DNA from: Flavobacterium micromati
GTDB lineage: Bacteria > Bacteroidota > Bacteroidia > Flavobacteriales > Flavobacteriaceae
DNA: 64,000 nucleotides
Direction of reading: 5' to 3'
Assembly: GCF_900129585.1 (NCBI RefSeq)
Contig: NZ_FQWF01000007.1
Location: forward strand, 124,001-188,000
Positions 8,183 to 16,717 of the stretch are shown here, piece after piece; positions within the stretch are counted from its first letter, which is position 1; every line of letters starts with the position of its first letter. Made by a program: the position numbers and the translations under genes. The notes under the pieces were generated by a model. That model had not been told where the DNA came from. It saw only the letters and a list, made by a program, of their open reading frames with translations, and searched no databases.

Positions 8183-8423
8183 TCTGCCTTTTTGATTGCA
8201 ATCGTTCTAAATGCTTTTTTGGATCAAAGTCATTTGCAATACCGCTATCCAATCCTTCCTTAATTGCAGTTCTCAGCGCACTAATTTTATCTTCTTCTTC
8301 TTCAAGCATTCTCAGTCCAGCCCGAATAACTTCGCTGGCATTTTGAAACCGCCCTTTTGAAACACTTTTTTCTACAAATGCCTCGAAATAATTTCCTAAA
8401 GATATGGATGTATTCTTTCCCAT
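8169..8423 (-). CDS. ParD-type antitoxin
   Basis: 84 residues: an N-terminal ribbon-helix-helix segment (NTSISLGNYFEAFVEKSVSK, then GRFQNASEVIRAGLRMLEEE) typical of ParD/CopG antitoxins, and an acidic C-terminal tail that should clamp the toxin. It is the first gene of the pair. By family behaviour it represses its own promoter in the AT-rich gap upstream (8424 onward). Confidence 0.88.
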   Translation of the reverse strand: MGKNTSISLGNYFEAFVEKSVSKGRFQNASEVIRAGLRMLEEEEDKISALRTAIKEGLDSGIANDFDPKKHLERLQSKRQNAKS

Positions 8424-9033
8424 GGTTCTAGATATTTTTAGCTAAAGTACCAAATTTTGGTAATTTATGCAAGTAGCGGAAAAAAATTATCACACGTTCA
8501 ATCATTTGCCTACAATAAATATTCCCTGATCTATTATTATTTAAGCGGTTTGCCATTTTGAAAAACCACGTTGCAAATACAACATTTTTTTGGCTTCAAA
8601 GAAAATTGAGTATTCGTTTAAATCAATTATCAGAACAGACTTCTAGTAAAATCAACTTAAAATAGCCAAGGGCCCGCATGCCTTTTAATGTTGTAAAAAC
8701 GATAAAAACCCATCTTATTTTACTTCAAAAAAAAAGGTTTTCTATTGGTCCCGACCATTCGGGACTTCCGAAAATCTTACGATAACTCCGTAGTGTTGAC
8801 GGATTCTCAACCGGTTCTACTGGTTTGCCGCCGAGGATTCAACCGCGGGTTCGTTACTTCGCCCGTTCGCTGTCGCTCGGGTGTTCGTTCACCGCACCGA
8901 ACAAACCGAACCGTTTGATATTAGCTGCTGGCGTTCTATTCATTCTGGTTTAAATCATTCCAAGTTGACCACTTCTTTTAATAAATATTGAACAAGTAAT
9001 AATCCAAATAATAAATGTCCCTTCAATAATACG
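8424..9033. other. Gene-free gap with a GC-rich palindromic block
   Basis: 610 bp without a credible gene. From about 8745 to 8915 the base composition becomes much more GC-rich than its surroundings and contains hairpins. One is GTCCCGA-CCAT-TCGGGAC (8748-8765); others are CCCG(N12)CGGG near 8860 and several repeated GAAC/GTTCG motifs. This resembles transferred non-coding DNA downstream of the accessory genes that follow. I cannot assign it to an integron or transposon end. Confidence 0.4.
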
Positions 9034-9585
9034 TTAATATAAACCTGCAAAATTTGTTAGAGGATCAGAAAATAATAAACCGACAAACAAAATACAAATT
9101 AATCCGCAAATGATAGCAAATTTTGATAGTCCGTACTGCTTTTTTGATTTTCGTAAACCGACACCAATAAATATAATGCTGATTGGAACAAATATGTAAG
9201 TCAATAAACCTGTTAAATTATGAATGACTTGCGAAACACTGGGATCAATTAATTCTTTATTACAGCCTTTGTCGCAAGGAAATAGTCCAACAATTATTGT
9301 AACAATTCCGTAAAAAATCCCAAGTCCGCAAAATCCAATTTTAGTCACATTAGATTTAGGAAACTTTTTAAGCGCTGCGAAACTAAATATTGTTAATAGT
9401 ATTCCACTAGGAATGTACCCGAAAAATCTTAATACTTTTCCGTATGGTGTATCAATTGCCATTGTCTCACTTATGTATTGAGAAATTGGGTTATAATTTT
9501 CAAATTGAAAACCACCTAATAAGGAAGCCATACCAAAGAATGTCACACCAAGTATACCAGTCCAAAAAACTAATTTATTGCTCAT
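9034..9585 (-). CDS. DUF998-type membrane protein
   Basis: 183 residues with six likely transmembrane helices: ~7-25, 50-70, 82-102, 120-140, 145-150 and 155-178. The loop NPISQYISETMA between helices one and two is typical of DUF998 proteins. The family function is unknown. The gene lies 80 bp downstream of the secreted hydrolase gene on the same strand and may be co-transcribed with it. Confidence 0.7.
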   Translation of the reverse strand: MSNKLVFWTGILGVTFFGMASLLGGFQFENYNPISQYISETMAIDTPYGKVLRFFGYIPSGILLTIFSFAALKKFPKSNVTKIGFCGLGIFYGIVTIIVGLFPCDKGCNKELIDPSVSQVIHNLTGLLTYIFVPISIIFIGVGLRKSKKQYGLSKFAIICGLICILFVGLLFSDPLTNFAGLY

Positions 9586-9665
9586 AATTATTTTTTGTTT
9601 TTAGTATTTACCTGTGACTGTTGCACTAGATATTTTAGTTTTATCTTCTGCCTTTTTTACCTGTT

Positions 9666-10508
9666 TTATTTCTTCGCAAAATTTTCTTCTAAAAACTTAA
9701 ATACTAAATCAAAATGTTTTAGTGGTTCTCCATGTCCACCTTCGATAACAATATGCTTGTTAGCATCTTTAAATTTGTTGGCTTTTAGGCGTTCTATAAT
9801 TTTGTCGCAAATTTCTACACTGGGAATATGGTCGTCTTTGGTAGCAGATAAAAGTAAAATAGGTCCATTAATTTTTTCTACTTTAATTAATGCTTTTTCT
9901 TCTGCTATGCTGTCTTTTAACATAGCTGTAAATGTTCCTCGTAAATCATGTTTCATTAAAAAGGGTACCGCTTCATCATTAACAGGCACAAATGGAAGTT
10001 CCTTGTTATTAAATGTCCATGCAGAAGTAGAAAAATGATTGGTATGACCCGGGAAAGCCACATGACTAGGAACAATTGCTACCACACATTTGATGTCTCG
10101 ATAGTAACTTCCTATTAGAAGTGCTAAATCTCCGCCTCTTGAGCCGCCTACGATTGCAATTTTCTTTTTATTGATATTAGCGTTTTTAGTAGCTAATACT
10201 ATTGCATTATGTACACTCTCAATGGAAATTTTGTTTAATGTATCGGGCGTTCCTTTTGCTTTAAAGTAACCAATTGCTAAAAAGGCGTAGCCTTTTTCAA
10301 TAAATTGGTCTCTTGTTTTTTTCCAATAATCGCTGGTCCAAGCATTGCCTCCTTCCGAGCCGCCAAGTCCAACAATTAAAGGTTGATTTTTACCGTTTCC
10401 AAGATATAATTTACTCTCAACATTTGGCGTTGTTAATGTTATTTGAGAAAATGAGTTGGACGAGATAACTAGAAATAGCCCAAAAATAATGTGTCTTAAA
10501 TTTTGCAT
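9666..10508 (-). CDS. Secreted alpha/beta hydrolase, acyl-CoA thioesterase (BAAT C-terminal) type
   Basis: 280 residues. A signal peptide covers the first ~22 (IIFGLFLVISSNSFSQ). An oxyanion-hole-like GLGGSEGG follows, then the nucleophile elbow VGGSRGGDLAL, an acidic residue in LLLSATKDDHIPS, and the catalytic His in EGGHGEPLKHF. The overall pattern matches BAAT/acyl-CoA thioester hydrolase C-terminal-like esterases. The protein is predicted to act in the periplasm or outside the cell on an unknown ester. It is the gene directly downstream of the interrupted Crp/Fnr regulator and may have been its target. Confidence 0.75.
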   Translation of the reverse strand: MQNLRHIIFGLFLVISSNSFSQITLTTPNVESKLYLGNGKNQPLIVGLGGSEGGNAWTSDYWKKTRDQFIEKGYAFLAIGYFKAKGTPDTLNKISIESVHNAIVLATKNANINKKKIAIVGGSRGGDLALLIGSYYRDIKCVVAIVPSHVAFPGHTNHFSTSAWTFNNKELPFVPVNDEAVPFLMKHDLRGTFTAMLKDSIAEEKALIKVEKINGPILLLSATKDDHIPSVEICDKIIERLKANKFKDANKHIVIEGGHGEPLKHFDLVFKFLEENFAKK

Positions 10509-10582
10509 TTCGATTGTTTTTATATTTTGAAATCCAAAGTTGAGATTTTAAATTCTTATAACTTTTGACCTATATCAAAAAA

Positions 10583-10975
10583 TCACTTTTCGGCTCTAAT
10601 TCTGCTTAATGTTTCTTGTGTAATACCTAAATAAGTTGCTACCATTCCCAGCGGAATACGAGGATAAATGTCTTGATAAGTTGAGCGAAAATGGTCGTAT
10701 TTTTCTTTAGCAGTTGTAAATCTTAAAGATGTTATCCTTTCTAGTAAATGTCCAAAAACCGTACCCATAGATAACCTAGCATAGCGTTCCATTTCTGGAA
10801 AATTATCAAATAGATAGACTAAATCATTTACATGTAGGCAAAAACATTCTGTGTCTTCTAAAGCATCAATATAATAAATGTCTTTCTGTCTTGTTCTGAA
10901 ACTCCTTGGTGAATTGCACCATTCGTTTTCTGCGGAGAAATATTCGCTTATCTGTTTTCCGTCTTTGATAAAGTA
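10583..10975 (-). pseudogene. Crp/Fnr-family regulator, 3' fragment
   Basis: The reading frame from YFIKDGKQISEYFSAENEW to SRIRAEK is the effector-binding beta-roll plus C-terminal helix-turn-helix (MVATYLGITQETLSRIRAEK) of a Crp/Fnr regulator. The residues before YFIKDG come from the insertion-sequence end. The missing N-terminus is found beyond the element at 12303-12510. Rejoining the halves gives KGLLRTYF-IKDGKQ without gap. The gene is inactive as assembled. Confidence 0.85.
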
Positions 10976-11049
10976 TGCTGCTCCCCAAAAAACGTACAAC
11001 TTTTTGTGTGAATTTAAGATAGGATTAAAAACCTTAAATTAGCAGAATT

Positions 11050-11328
11050 ATGTCAAGAACAAGAAGAGTATTTGGAAAAGATTTTAAAGCAAAAGTTGTT
11101 TTAGAAGCGTTAAAAGAGAAAGAAACATTGGAGGTTTTAGCCAAGAAATATGAGCTTTTACCCACCCAGATTTCTAGTTGGAAAGCCGAGGCAATTAAAA
11201 ATATTTCGGCAGTTTTCAGTCACGAGAAAGAGATAGTGAAAAAAGAAGAAATTCCAGCCGAAAAGCTATTTGCGAGAATCGGACAACTTACGTTAGAGAA
11301 TGATTTTTTAAAAAAAAAGTTGAGCTAA
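11050..11328 (+). CDS. IS3 transposase OrfA (helix-turn-helix part)
   Basis: 92 residues starting SRTRRVFGKDFKAKVVLEAL, the Tnp_1/IS911 OrfA type. It has a DNA-binding helix-turn-helix (~10-50) and a C-terminal leucine-zipper-like segment (LFARIGQLTLENDFLKKKL). The gene ends in a run of nine A (11310-11318) followed by G, a classic slippery site for -1 frameshifting into OrfB. Its TAA overlaps the ATG of OrfB (TAATG). Confidence 0.92.
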   Translation: MSRTRRVFGKDFKAKVVLEALKEKETLEVLAKKYELLPTQISSWKAEAIKNISAVFSHEKEIVKKEEIPAEKLFARIGQLTLENDFLKKKLS

Positions 11329-12167
11329 TGCCGATGACTGAAAGACAAAAAATGGTCGATTCTAACGAAAAAATGAGTCTAACGAAGCAATGTAAATTAT
11401 TGAAGGTCAATCGTAATTCTTTATATTTTTTACCTAAAGGTGAAAACAATGAAAATATAGCAATTATTGAATTATTGAAAGAGCAATACACCGCAACTCC
11501 TTTTTATGGGTATCGCAAGATGGCTTTTTGGCTTGAAAACTGCGGTTTTGCTGTCAATGAAAAGCGAGTCCGACGCTTAATGAAATTGGTGAACTGGCAA
11601 ACGATTTACAGAGAACCACGCACCACAATTGCTATTAAAGAACATAAAAAATACCCATATTTACTCAAAGGGTTAGCAATTACAAAGAAGAATCAAGTTT
11701 GGGCGACTGACATAACATACATCCCTATGAATAAAGGATTTATGTATTTATGTGCGATAATCGATTTGCGGACTCGCTATGTCTTGGGTTGGGATATAAG
11801 CAATACTATGACAGCAGAATGGTGTACAGGAGTTCTTCAAGAGGCGATTACTAAACACGGCATGCCAGAAATATTTAACACCGATCAAGGAAGTCAATAT
11901 ACAAGTGAAATACACACTAAGTTGCTGATTGATAATGATATAAAAATATCAATGGATGGAAAAGGACGAGCAATAGATAATATTTTTATCGAACGATTAT
12001 GGCGTACAGTAAAATATGAAAACGTATATTTACAGGCCTATGAGTCTACTTTAAACTTGTATCACGGTCTGAAAAAATACTTTGAGTTTTACAATAACGA
12101 GCGTTTCCATCAATCGTTAGACTATCAAACACCAGGAGAAATGTACAGCAAAACAGAAGTGGCATAA
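11328..12167 (+). CDS. IS3 transposase OrfB (DDE integrase core)
   Basis: 279 residues. An HTH_21-like region is followed by the rve/DDE integrase core with catalytic residues in WATDITYIPM (D), NTDQGSQYTS (D) and IDNIFIERLWRTVKYE (E). The frame is open back to 11304, so a -1 slip on the A9 run would give the OrfAB fusion transposase. ATG 11328 would give OrfB alone. Length and motifs are complete, so the element may still move. Confidence 0.94.
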   Translation: MPMTERQKMVDSNEKMSLTKQCKLLKVNRNSLYFLPKGENNENIAIIELLKEQYTATPFYGYRKMAFWLENCGFAVNEKRVRRLMKLVNWQTIYREPRTTIAIKEHKKYPYLLKGLAITKKNQVWATDITYIPMNKGFMYLCAIIDLRTRYVLGWDISNTMTAEWCTGVLQEAITKHGMPEIFNTDQGSQYTSEIHTKLLIDNDIKISMDGKGRAIDNIFIERLWRTVKYENVYLQAYESTLNLYHGLKKYFEFYNNERFHQSLDYQTPGEMYSKTEVA

Positions 12168-12224
12168 AATCGGAATAACTTTTTTGACCAATGGCTTCGC
12201 CGGTCAAAAGTTATTTCCGATTTT
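12166..12224 (+). terminator. Long hairpin at the 3' end of the transposase gene
   Basis: AAAATCGGAATAACTTTTTTGACC (split here as AAAATCGGAATAAC + TTTTTTGACC) and GGTCAAAAGTTATTTCCGATTTT, read as GGTCAAAAGTT + ATTTCCGATTTT, pair across a 12-nt loop. The stem overlaps the OrfB stop codon and lies inside the element. It probably terminates transposase transcription or blocks read-through. Confidence 0.6.
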
Positions 12225-12302
12225 AGCCTAGAAAATAGAAATGAAAACTTAAAAAACTATCTTAAGTTTCTAAAAAAGTTGCATCGCGAATAGGTCGCAG
12301 CA

Positions 12303-12510
12303 TAAAGTAAGTTCGCAAAAGTCCCTTTTGGATAAAGTAACTCTTAATGCAGATTGTGTCAGCATTATGCACAAGTTCACCCTTTTTAAAAGTCTTAAAC
12401 GAAATTCTTTTAATAAGTTCACTTTTTAAAGTGTCGCTTAGTTTTATATACTTTTCAAAGTGTCTGAATATTTCGTCTGTCTGTTCGATAATGTGTCTAT
12501 TTATTATTGA
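12303..12510 (-). pseudogene. Crp/Fnr-family regulator, 5' fragment
   Basis: On the minus strand the frame reads RHIIEQTDEIFRHFEKYIKL, then SDTLKSELIKRISFKTFKKG and ELVHN, ending in SYFIQKGLLRTYF at the insertion site. This is the N-terminal part of a cyclic-nucleotide-binding-fold regulator and completes the fragment at 10583-10975. No ATG is visible upstream before an in-frame TAA (12511-12513), so the original start may be mutated or non-ATG. Confidence 0.8.
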
Positions 12511-12916
12511 TTATGCGGTGCGGTAAGTTTGAAATTAACGTCAGTTCGTCTAAAAATCTCCAAAGTTTGCAAAACCCGCTAACTATTTGTTAATATATTT
12601 AATTTGTCGTAGAATAAAAAAGGATTTTATAAAATAGTCCGTAATTGATCGTAATTAATTTGAAGCCGTAAAAAAAGAGTTAATATAATTTGGATAAACC
12701 CAGTTGAAATAGGCACGGTGCCGAAACTTCAGGAGCAAATTCGAGCGGTCGGAGGTTAGCGCTTGGTAAATATGGCGATCTTTACCACAAATGTTTAAGC
12801 GGAGAAACAATGTTTGATTAACAACAAATATTTCTACCTAGCATTGAATCGCCATTTTAGCTTAACTGCTGTTAGCAATAGTGCCTTCATGCGTCAATAT
12901 TACTGTCCAAATGGTT
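12511..12916. other. Gene-free gap with inverted repeat
   Basis: No open frame of note. GTTAGCGCTTGG...ATGGCGATC near 12753-12777 is approximately inverted at 12849-12866 (GAATCGCCAT...GCTTAAC). A smaller GGTAAA/TTTACC hairpin lies inside the left half. The outer ends look slightly like recombination core sites but do not fit the attC consensus well. Confidence 0.35.
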
Positions 12917-13060
12917 TTATTTTTTTTCCGCAAGTTTTTGCTTAATATATGCTTTCAATTCGTCAAAAGTCATATTTTGAGTTTCAGAGCTAATTTTATC
13001 TCTGATATCTCTCATCATTTTTACAGCGTCAAACTGTTTTTCTTTTTTAGTCGTTTCCAT
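12917..13060 (-). CDS. Small partner protein of a PIN-type toxin locus (47 codons)
   Basis: Minus-strand ATG at 13060 to TAA at 12917: METTKKEKQFDAVKMMRDIR, then DKISSETQNMTFDEL and KAYIKQKLAEKK. The pattern KxFDAVKMMRDIRDKIS is typical of small antitoxin-like proteins encoded next to PIN-domain toxins in Bacteroidota. It overlaps the 3' end of a PIN-domain remnant by 14 bp. The expected whole toxin is gone, so this is probably an orphan antitoxin. It is too short for ordinary ORF callers. Confidence 0.6.
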   Translation of the reverse strand: METTKKEKQFDAVKMMRDIRDKISSETQNMTFDELKAYIKQKLAEKK

Positions 13061-13184
13061 AATTTACTAAGTCTTTAGGGCTTCTAATTTCAATCATTGA
13101 ATATCCAAGCCGTAAGTTCACAGAATTGTAACCCTTAATTCTGTCAAGGTTAACGATATGTTTAAAATTCCAACTTACTAAAAA
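13047..13184 (-). pseudogene. PIN-domain (VapC-like) toxin, C-terminal remnant
   Basis: The frame reads LVSWNFKHIVNLDRIKGYNS, then VNLRLGYSMIEIRSPKDLVN followed by YGND and a stop. This is the well-conserved C-terminus of Bacteroidota PIN-domain proteins. Upstream it meets a stop two codons before, right at the end of the neighbouring gene (13189). The first ~100 residues with the catalytic acidic residues are missing, so a deletion or insertion joined this remnant to foreign DNA. Confidence 0.65.
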
Positions 13185-13188
13185 TTAA

Positions 13189-13434
13189 CTATTTATTTTC
13201 GATCTGTTTATCGTAAATCATTTGGCAAACTTTATCCATTGCCTTAAAAATTGCAATATCAATATTGGGAGAATTTGTAATTCTAGTTAGAGTAACAACA
13301 GCATCAAATAGTAATTCATTTTCATTACGATGAATCCGTTCAATGAAATTTACTTTATTACTTCCTTTTTGAGATTCTGAAATGATTATCTCTTCAGTAG
13401 TTAGATCTGTTGCGAATAAGAGTGTCTTTTTCAT
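13189..13434 (-). CDS. Hypothetical small protein
   Basis: From ATG 13434: MKKTLLFATDLTTEEIIISE and on to IFKAMDKVCQMIYDKQIENK, 81 residues, mixed alpha/beta, no signal peptide or membrane segment. I do not recognise the family. A longer start at 13479 overlaps the secreted HNH gene upstream by 23 bp; I prefer 13434 because it gives a cleaner N-terminus. Together with the HNH gene it could form a two-gene unit, possibly nuclease plus protective protein, but this is only positional. Confidence 0.4.
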   Translation of the reverse strand: MKKTLLFATDLTTEEIIISESQKGSNKVNFIERIHRNENELLFDAVVTLTRITNSPNIDIAIFKAMDKVCQMIYDKQIENK

Positions 13435-13456
13435 GTCTTTAAAATGTTTTATGTCT

Positions 13457-13867
13457 TTAATGTAAATGGCACCGGCCATTTAAATTGGTTGTTTTCTTTT
13501 TACATCTACTTCCCTTCATTGTTGTTCCTAAACATTGACTTGAAGTGACTAGTGACCTATTCGTTGTGTTTTTGTCACAACAATTAGTTCCAACTCTCCT
13601 GTTATGTATTTTACAAGTACAACTATTCGACTTACTTCGATTGCATTGTTGGCAAAGTAACTGCATATTTGAGACATCACTATTTCCTCCACATGAAAAT
13701 GGTGTGATGTGATCATATTCTAATTTTAAAGAGCTTCCGCAGCAGTTACAAATGCCACCATCCCTTGAGAATACAATTTTTTTTGTTGTTTCAGAGACAT
13801 ATCGGCTCTGTGAAAAACATGAAATACTGATAAAGAGGAATGCTGAGAATAAGAATATTTTTCTCAT
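13457..13867 (-). CDS. Exported HNH-motif protein with C-terminal Cys-rich tail
   Basis: 136 residues. A clear signal peptide (MRKIFLFSAFLFISISCFSQ) is followed by an HNH core: CNCCG, EYDHITPFSCGGNSDVSNMQ, LLCQQCNRSKS. The DH pair, the downstream Asn and two zinc-binding CxxC pairs are all present. The tail QCLGTTMKGSRCKKKTTN then GRCHLH resembles the small DUF5763-like C-x-GTT-x-KG-x-RC zinc motif. Most HNH nucleases are cytosolic; an exported one would cut DNA in the periplasm or outside the cell. A lipoprotein-like reading of SCFSQ is possible. Confidence 0.7.
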   Translation of the reverse strand: MRKIFLFSAFLFISISCFSQSRYVSETTKKIVFSRDGGICNCCGSSLKLEYDHITPFSCGGNSDVSNMQLLCQQCNRSKSNSCTCKIHNRRVGTNCCDKNTTNRSLVTSSQCLGTTMKGSRCKKKTTNLNGRCHLH

Positions 13868-14094
13868 TGTTCTACTCTGGTTTTTAAGTTTGGTTTGGTT
13901 AACTTTTTGTTCATTATGTTTACTTCGTTTGTCACTAACTCACAAATAGCCGCTACTTTATAGAGCATGGCATTCACTACAAGGTAGATTGGCGAATGTT
14001 TGTATCGCTTTTTTTATTTTCAAATATAATTAAATATTCTTACAAATATATTCCTTTTACATCGAAAAAATATATTTGTAAAACCCTCAACATT

Positions 14095-16362
14095 TTAATT
14101 CAAACTCGCTTTATACATCCTCGCTTCTTCCCAAGAGAATTTTTGTCCGTGTTTTTCCATCAACGCATTGAGCGATTCTTCACCGTAACCTGCAAAAGCG
14201 GCAGCCAGATCCTGCAGTTTATTTTGAGGTAAAACCTCCGCAATTGCTACAGCCTTAGTTTGAATCAACTTTACAAAATGGCTGTAAATGGTTTGTGTGG
14301 TTAAAACTCGAATGGTGGCAATGTCAGCAATAGATTTCTTTTCGACCCACAGCTCGTATGTTTCCTGAACAGTTGATTTTTTTGGTGTTGCTACTTTCTT
14401 CTTTTTCGAAGTGTAACGCTCTACATCTTTGTCGTCATCAATCAAGGTGACATTTAATTCTTTGAACTGCTTCTGAATCGCCTCCGCTTTTCGGCTGATG
14501 TATGATTTTATTTCTGTGGAGGTTAATTTTTCTTTTGAAATGGTTTCTCCAGCAACTACCGTTTCTATCAATAATTTGGCTTTCATCAATTGCAAAACGG
14601 CTTTGGTTTGCAGTTCTTCCAGCACAATTAATTCTTCATAAAATCCTTTTGCTTTTTTGCTACGCTTTACTTCCTCAATTTTCCAAAGAAGTTCAAATAC
14701 GAGTTCGTCCAACGGTTTCAGGAAATAACTGAAAGCCGCTTGAATACGTTCGGAAATATGATTCAAATCCACTGTTTCCTGAGAAAAGAGTTTGTTTAAT
14801 TGCGCAATAAACTTTTTGGATGGATCCAAAAGCTGATCGATAATTTCCGCTTGCTTTTTCGCCCAAAGCGCATGTTTTGACTTTTCAGAAATTTCTGAAT
14901 TTTGATTATAACTGAATCTATGATTGCGCCATTCTTGTGCTAACTCATTCCAATCAAAGGTGTTGATCAAATAGTTGTGTATGAAATTTTTGGTTTCAAA
15001 GTGTAAAGCGTTGGCTAAAATAGCGTCAGTTGCTTTATTAAGCGAATAATCCATCACGTCTTGATCATTCGAAATACCATTCATTCGAAGCGGAGATAGC
15101 AAAATAAGCCCTTCTAATGAACGTAAACGCGATAAAGCGACGTATGCTTGTCCTGGTAGAAAAACTTGCGAAACATCGAGTGCTGCTTTATCAAACGTCA
15201 AGCCTTGACTCTTGTGTACAGTAATCGCCCAAGCTAATTTAATGGGATAATGCACAAAAGTCCCTAAAACCTCCTCTTCTATTTCCTTAGTGGTTTCGTC
15301 TACTTTATATCGGATATTTTGCCATTCGTATTTTTCAACTTCTATGGTTTTGTTTTCTTCAGGGAAGTAAACTAAGATTTCTTTGCTGGCAAGTGATTTG
15401 ACGACACCCATTTTTCCGTTGAAATAATGCTTATCAAAAGACAGATCGTTTTTGACAAACATAACCTGTGCGCCTACTTTTAGTTTCAACTCTTGTTCCA
15501 CGGGGAAAATTTTGTCTGGAAAATCGCCTGTTATTTCTGGATTGTAAACTACTAACTTCCCTTCAAGATCTTCCAACGCTTGCGCATTCATCGAATCGGC
15601 TTTGTTGTTGTGCGTTGTCAATGTAATATAGCCCTTGTTTGCTTTTAAATCAAAATCAGGTTTAACATATTTGTTTAGGGTTTGTATATCCTGCGGCGAA
15701 ATCTGATTGTTTCGCAAATTATTCAAAACGGCGATAAATGTATCGTCTGTTTGACGGAAAATCTTAGATAATTCAATGTACAAAGGTGGATTTTGCTGCA
15801 CTACATGCGAATGAAAAAAGAATTTTCCTTTGTAATACGCTTTTAATGTTCTCCACTCCTCATCTCGAATTACCGGTGGCAATTGCAATAAATCGCCAAT
15901 ATACAGCACTTGCACTCCACCAAAAGCGGTGTTTTTTTTACGGACAGATTGCATCATGTAATCCATAGCGTCCAGTAAATCAGCGCGTAACATACTGACT
16001 TCGTCAATAATTAGCAATTCCATATTGCGAATTACTGATTTTTTCAAACCGCTCATTCTGAAATGCCTACGCAGGGTAGCTTTGGTTTCAAACTTGGTGC
16101 TATCAGAAAATTGAGGTGATGAATTATCAGGAATAAATCCGCCAAATGGCAATTGAAACATCGAGTGAATCGTGACTCCGCCCGCATTAAGAGCGGCAAT
16201 ACCTGTAGGGGCAACAACTACGGTGTTCTTGTGCGTAGTTTGAATAATTTCGCGTAACAGTGTCGTTTTCCCTGTGCCTGCTTTTCCGGTCAGGAATACA
16301 GATCTATGGGTTTGATTGATAAATCGTAAGGTGTAAGCGGCGGCTTCTGAAATAGTTTGCAT
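14095..16362 (-). CDS. Pif1/RecD2-like superfamily 1 helicase with C-terminal HTH domain
   Basis: 755 residues. Walker A TGKAGTGKTTLLREI lies at about 24-38, followed by APTGIAALNAGGVTIHSMFQ, Walker B LLIIDEVSMLRADLLD, and GDLLQLPPV. The C-terminal helicase motifs include WAITVHKSQGLTFDKAALD and YVALSRLRSLEGL. Residues ~660-755 form a helix-turn-helix/HRDC-like region (SIADIATIRVLTTQTIYSHF). Such proteins unwind DNA 5' to 3', including structured DNA, during replication and repair. It is a single gene without close same-strand neighbours. Confidence 0.9.
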   Translation of the reverse strand: MQTISEAAAYTLRFINQTHRSVFLTGKAGTGKTTLLREIIQTTHKNTVVVAPTGIAALNAGGVTIHSMFQLPFGGFIPDNSSPQFSDSTKFETKATLRRHFRMSGLKKSVIRNMELLIIDEVSMLRADLLDAMDYMMQSVRKKNTAFGGVQVLYIGDLLQLPPVIRDEEWRTLKAYYKGKFFFHSHVVQQNPPLYIELSKIFRQTDDTFIAVLNNLRNNQISPQDIQTLNKYVKPDFDLKANKGYITLTTHNNKADSMNAQALEDLEGKLVVYNPEITGDFPDKIFPVEQELKLKVGAQVMFVKNDLSFDKHYFNGKMGVVKSLASKEILVYFPEENKTIEVEKYEWQNIRYKVDETTKEIEEEVLGTFVHYPIKLAWAITVHKSQGLTFDKAALDVSQVFLPGQAYVALSRLRSLEGLILLSPLRMNGISNDQDVMDYSLNKATDAILANALHFETKNFIHNYLINTFDWNELAQEWRNHRFSYNQNSEISEKSKHALWAKKQAEIIDQLLDPSKKFIAQLNKLFSQETVDLNHISERIQAAFSYFLKPLDELVFELLWKIEEVKRSKKAKGFYEELIVLEELQTKAVLQLMKAKLLIETVVAGETISKEKLTSTEIKSYISRKAEAIQKQFKELNVTLIDDDKDVERYTSKKKKVATPKKSTVQETYELWVEKKSIADIATIRVLTTQTIYSHFVKLIQTKAVAIAEVLPQNKLQDLAAAFAGYGEESLNALMEKHGQKFSWEEARMYKASLN

Positions 16363-16655
16363 TAGGCGTGTATATTTAAAGCTAAAGTATTGAATTTTAG
16401 GACTACTAGTTTAAGTTTTAAAAAATATTTGTAACTAAAATCAGTGTTATTTCTACCTCGATAGTAACGGAAATCCCCGAGTTTTGGCAAGTGATTTTTT
16501 TCTAACCAGAAAAGAACTACTGGAGAAAGCTCCTTTTACGGTGTAAAAAAAACAGTTGCTAACCGACAGATTACTGCACTATGCTTTCATTTTAATTAGT
16601 GTTCAGTGAACTACGTTCAAAGCGTCCCTAAACTTAGGGAAGGGGAAATAGCTTC
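16363..16655. other. Gap upstream of the helicase gene
   Basis: Holds the helicase promoter region and a small TCCCTAA/TTAGGGA palindrome near 16624-16639. No gene is visible. Confidence 0.4.
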
Positions 16656-16691
16656 AAAAAAAATGCCTTCAATCTAATAGTAGATGAAGGC
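16656..16691 (-). terminator. Terminator of the OmpH-like gene
   Basis: GCCTTCATCTA / TAGATTGAAGGC stem with one bulge (16665-16691), followed on the minus strand by eight T (16656-16663). Confidence 0.8.
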
Positions 16692-16717
16692 TTTTCTTTT
16701 CAATTTCTAGAATTAAT

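Larger units (their letters stand above)
10976..12302 (+). mobile_element. IS3-family insertion sequence, complete
   Basis: About 1327 bp. The left end starts TGCTGC at 10976 and the right end closes GCAGCA at 12302. Reading inward, both ends continue imperfectly with ACAACTTTTT / GCAACTTTTT and AAGATAG over about 46 bp. The flanks carry the direct repeat TAAAGTA (10969-10975 and 12303-12309). Because TA lies next to each end, the true target duplication could be 3 to 7 bp. Two overlapping transposase frames lie inside. The near-identical repeat and the clean split of the crp gene suggest a fairly recent insertion. Confidence 0.88.

Noticed and set aside
9595..10038. Plus-strand ORF of 147 codons
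   Set aside because: Lies opposite the well-supported secreted hydrolase gene and has low-complexity Phe/Ser/Leu composition typical of a shadow frame.
12511..12916. Integron attC site
   Set aside because: Outer ends resemble GTTAGCG and GCTTAAC but point the wrong way for an attC, the core consensus fits poorly, and no integrase gene is in the window.
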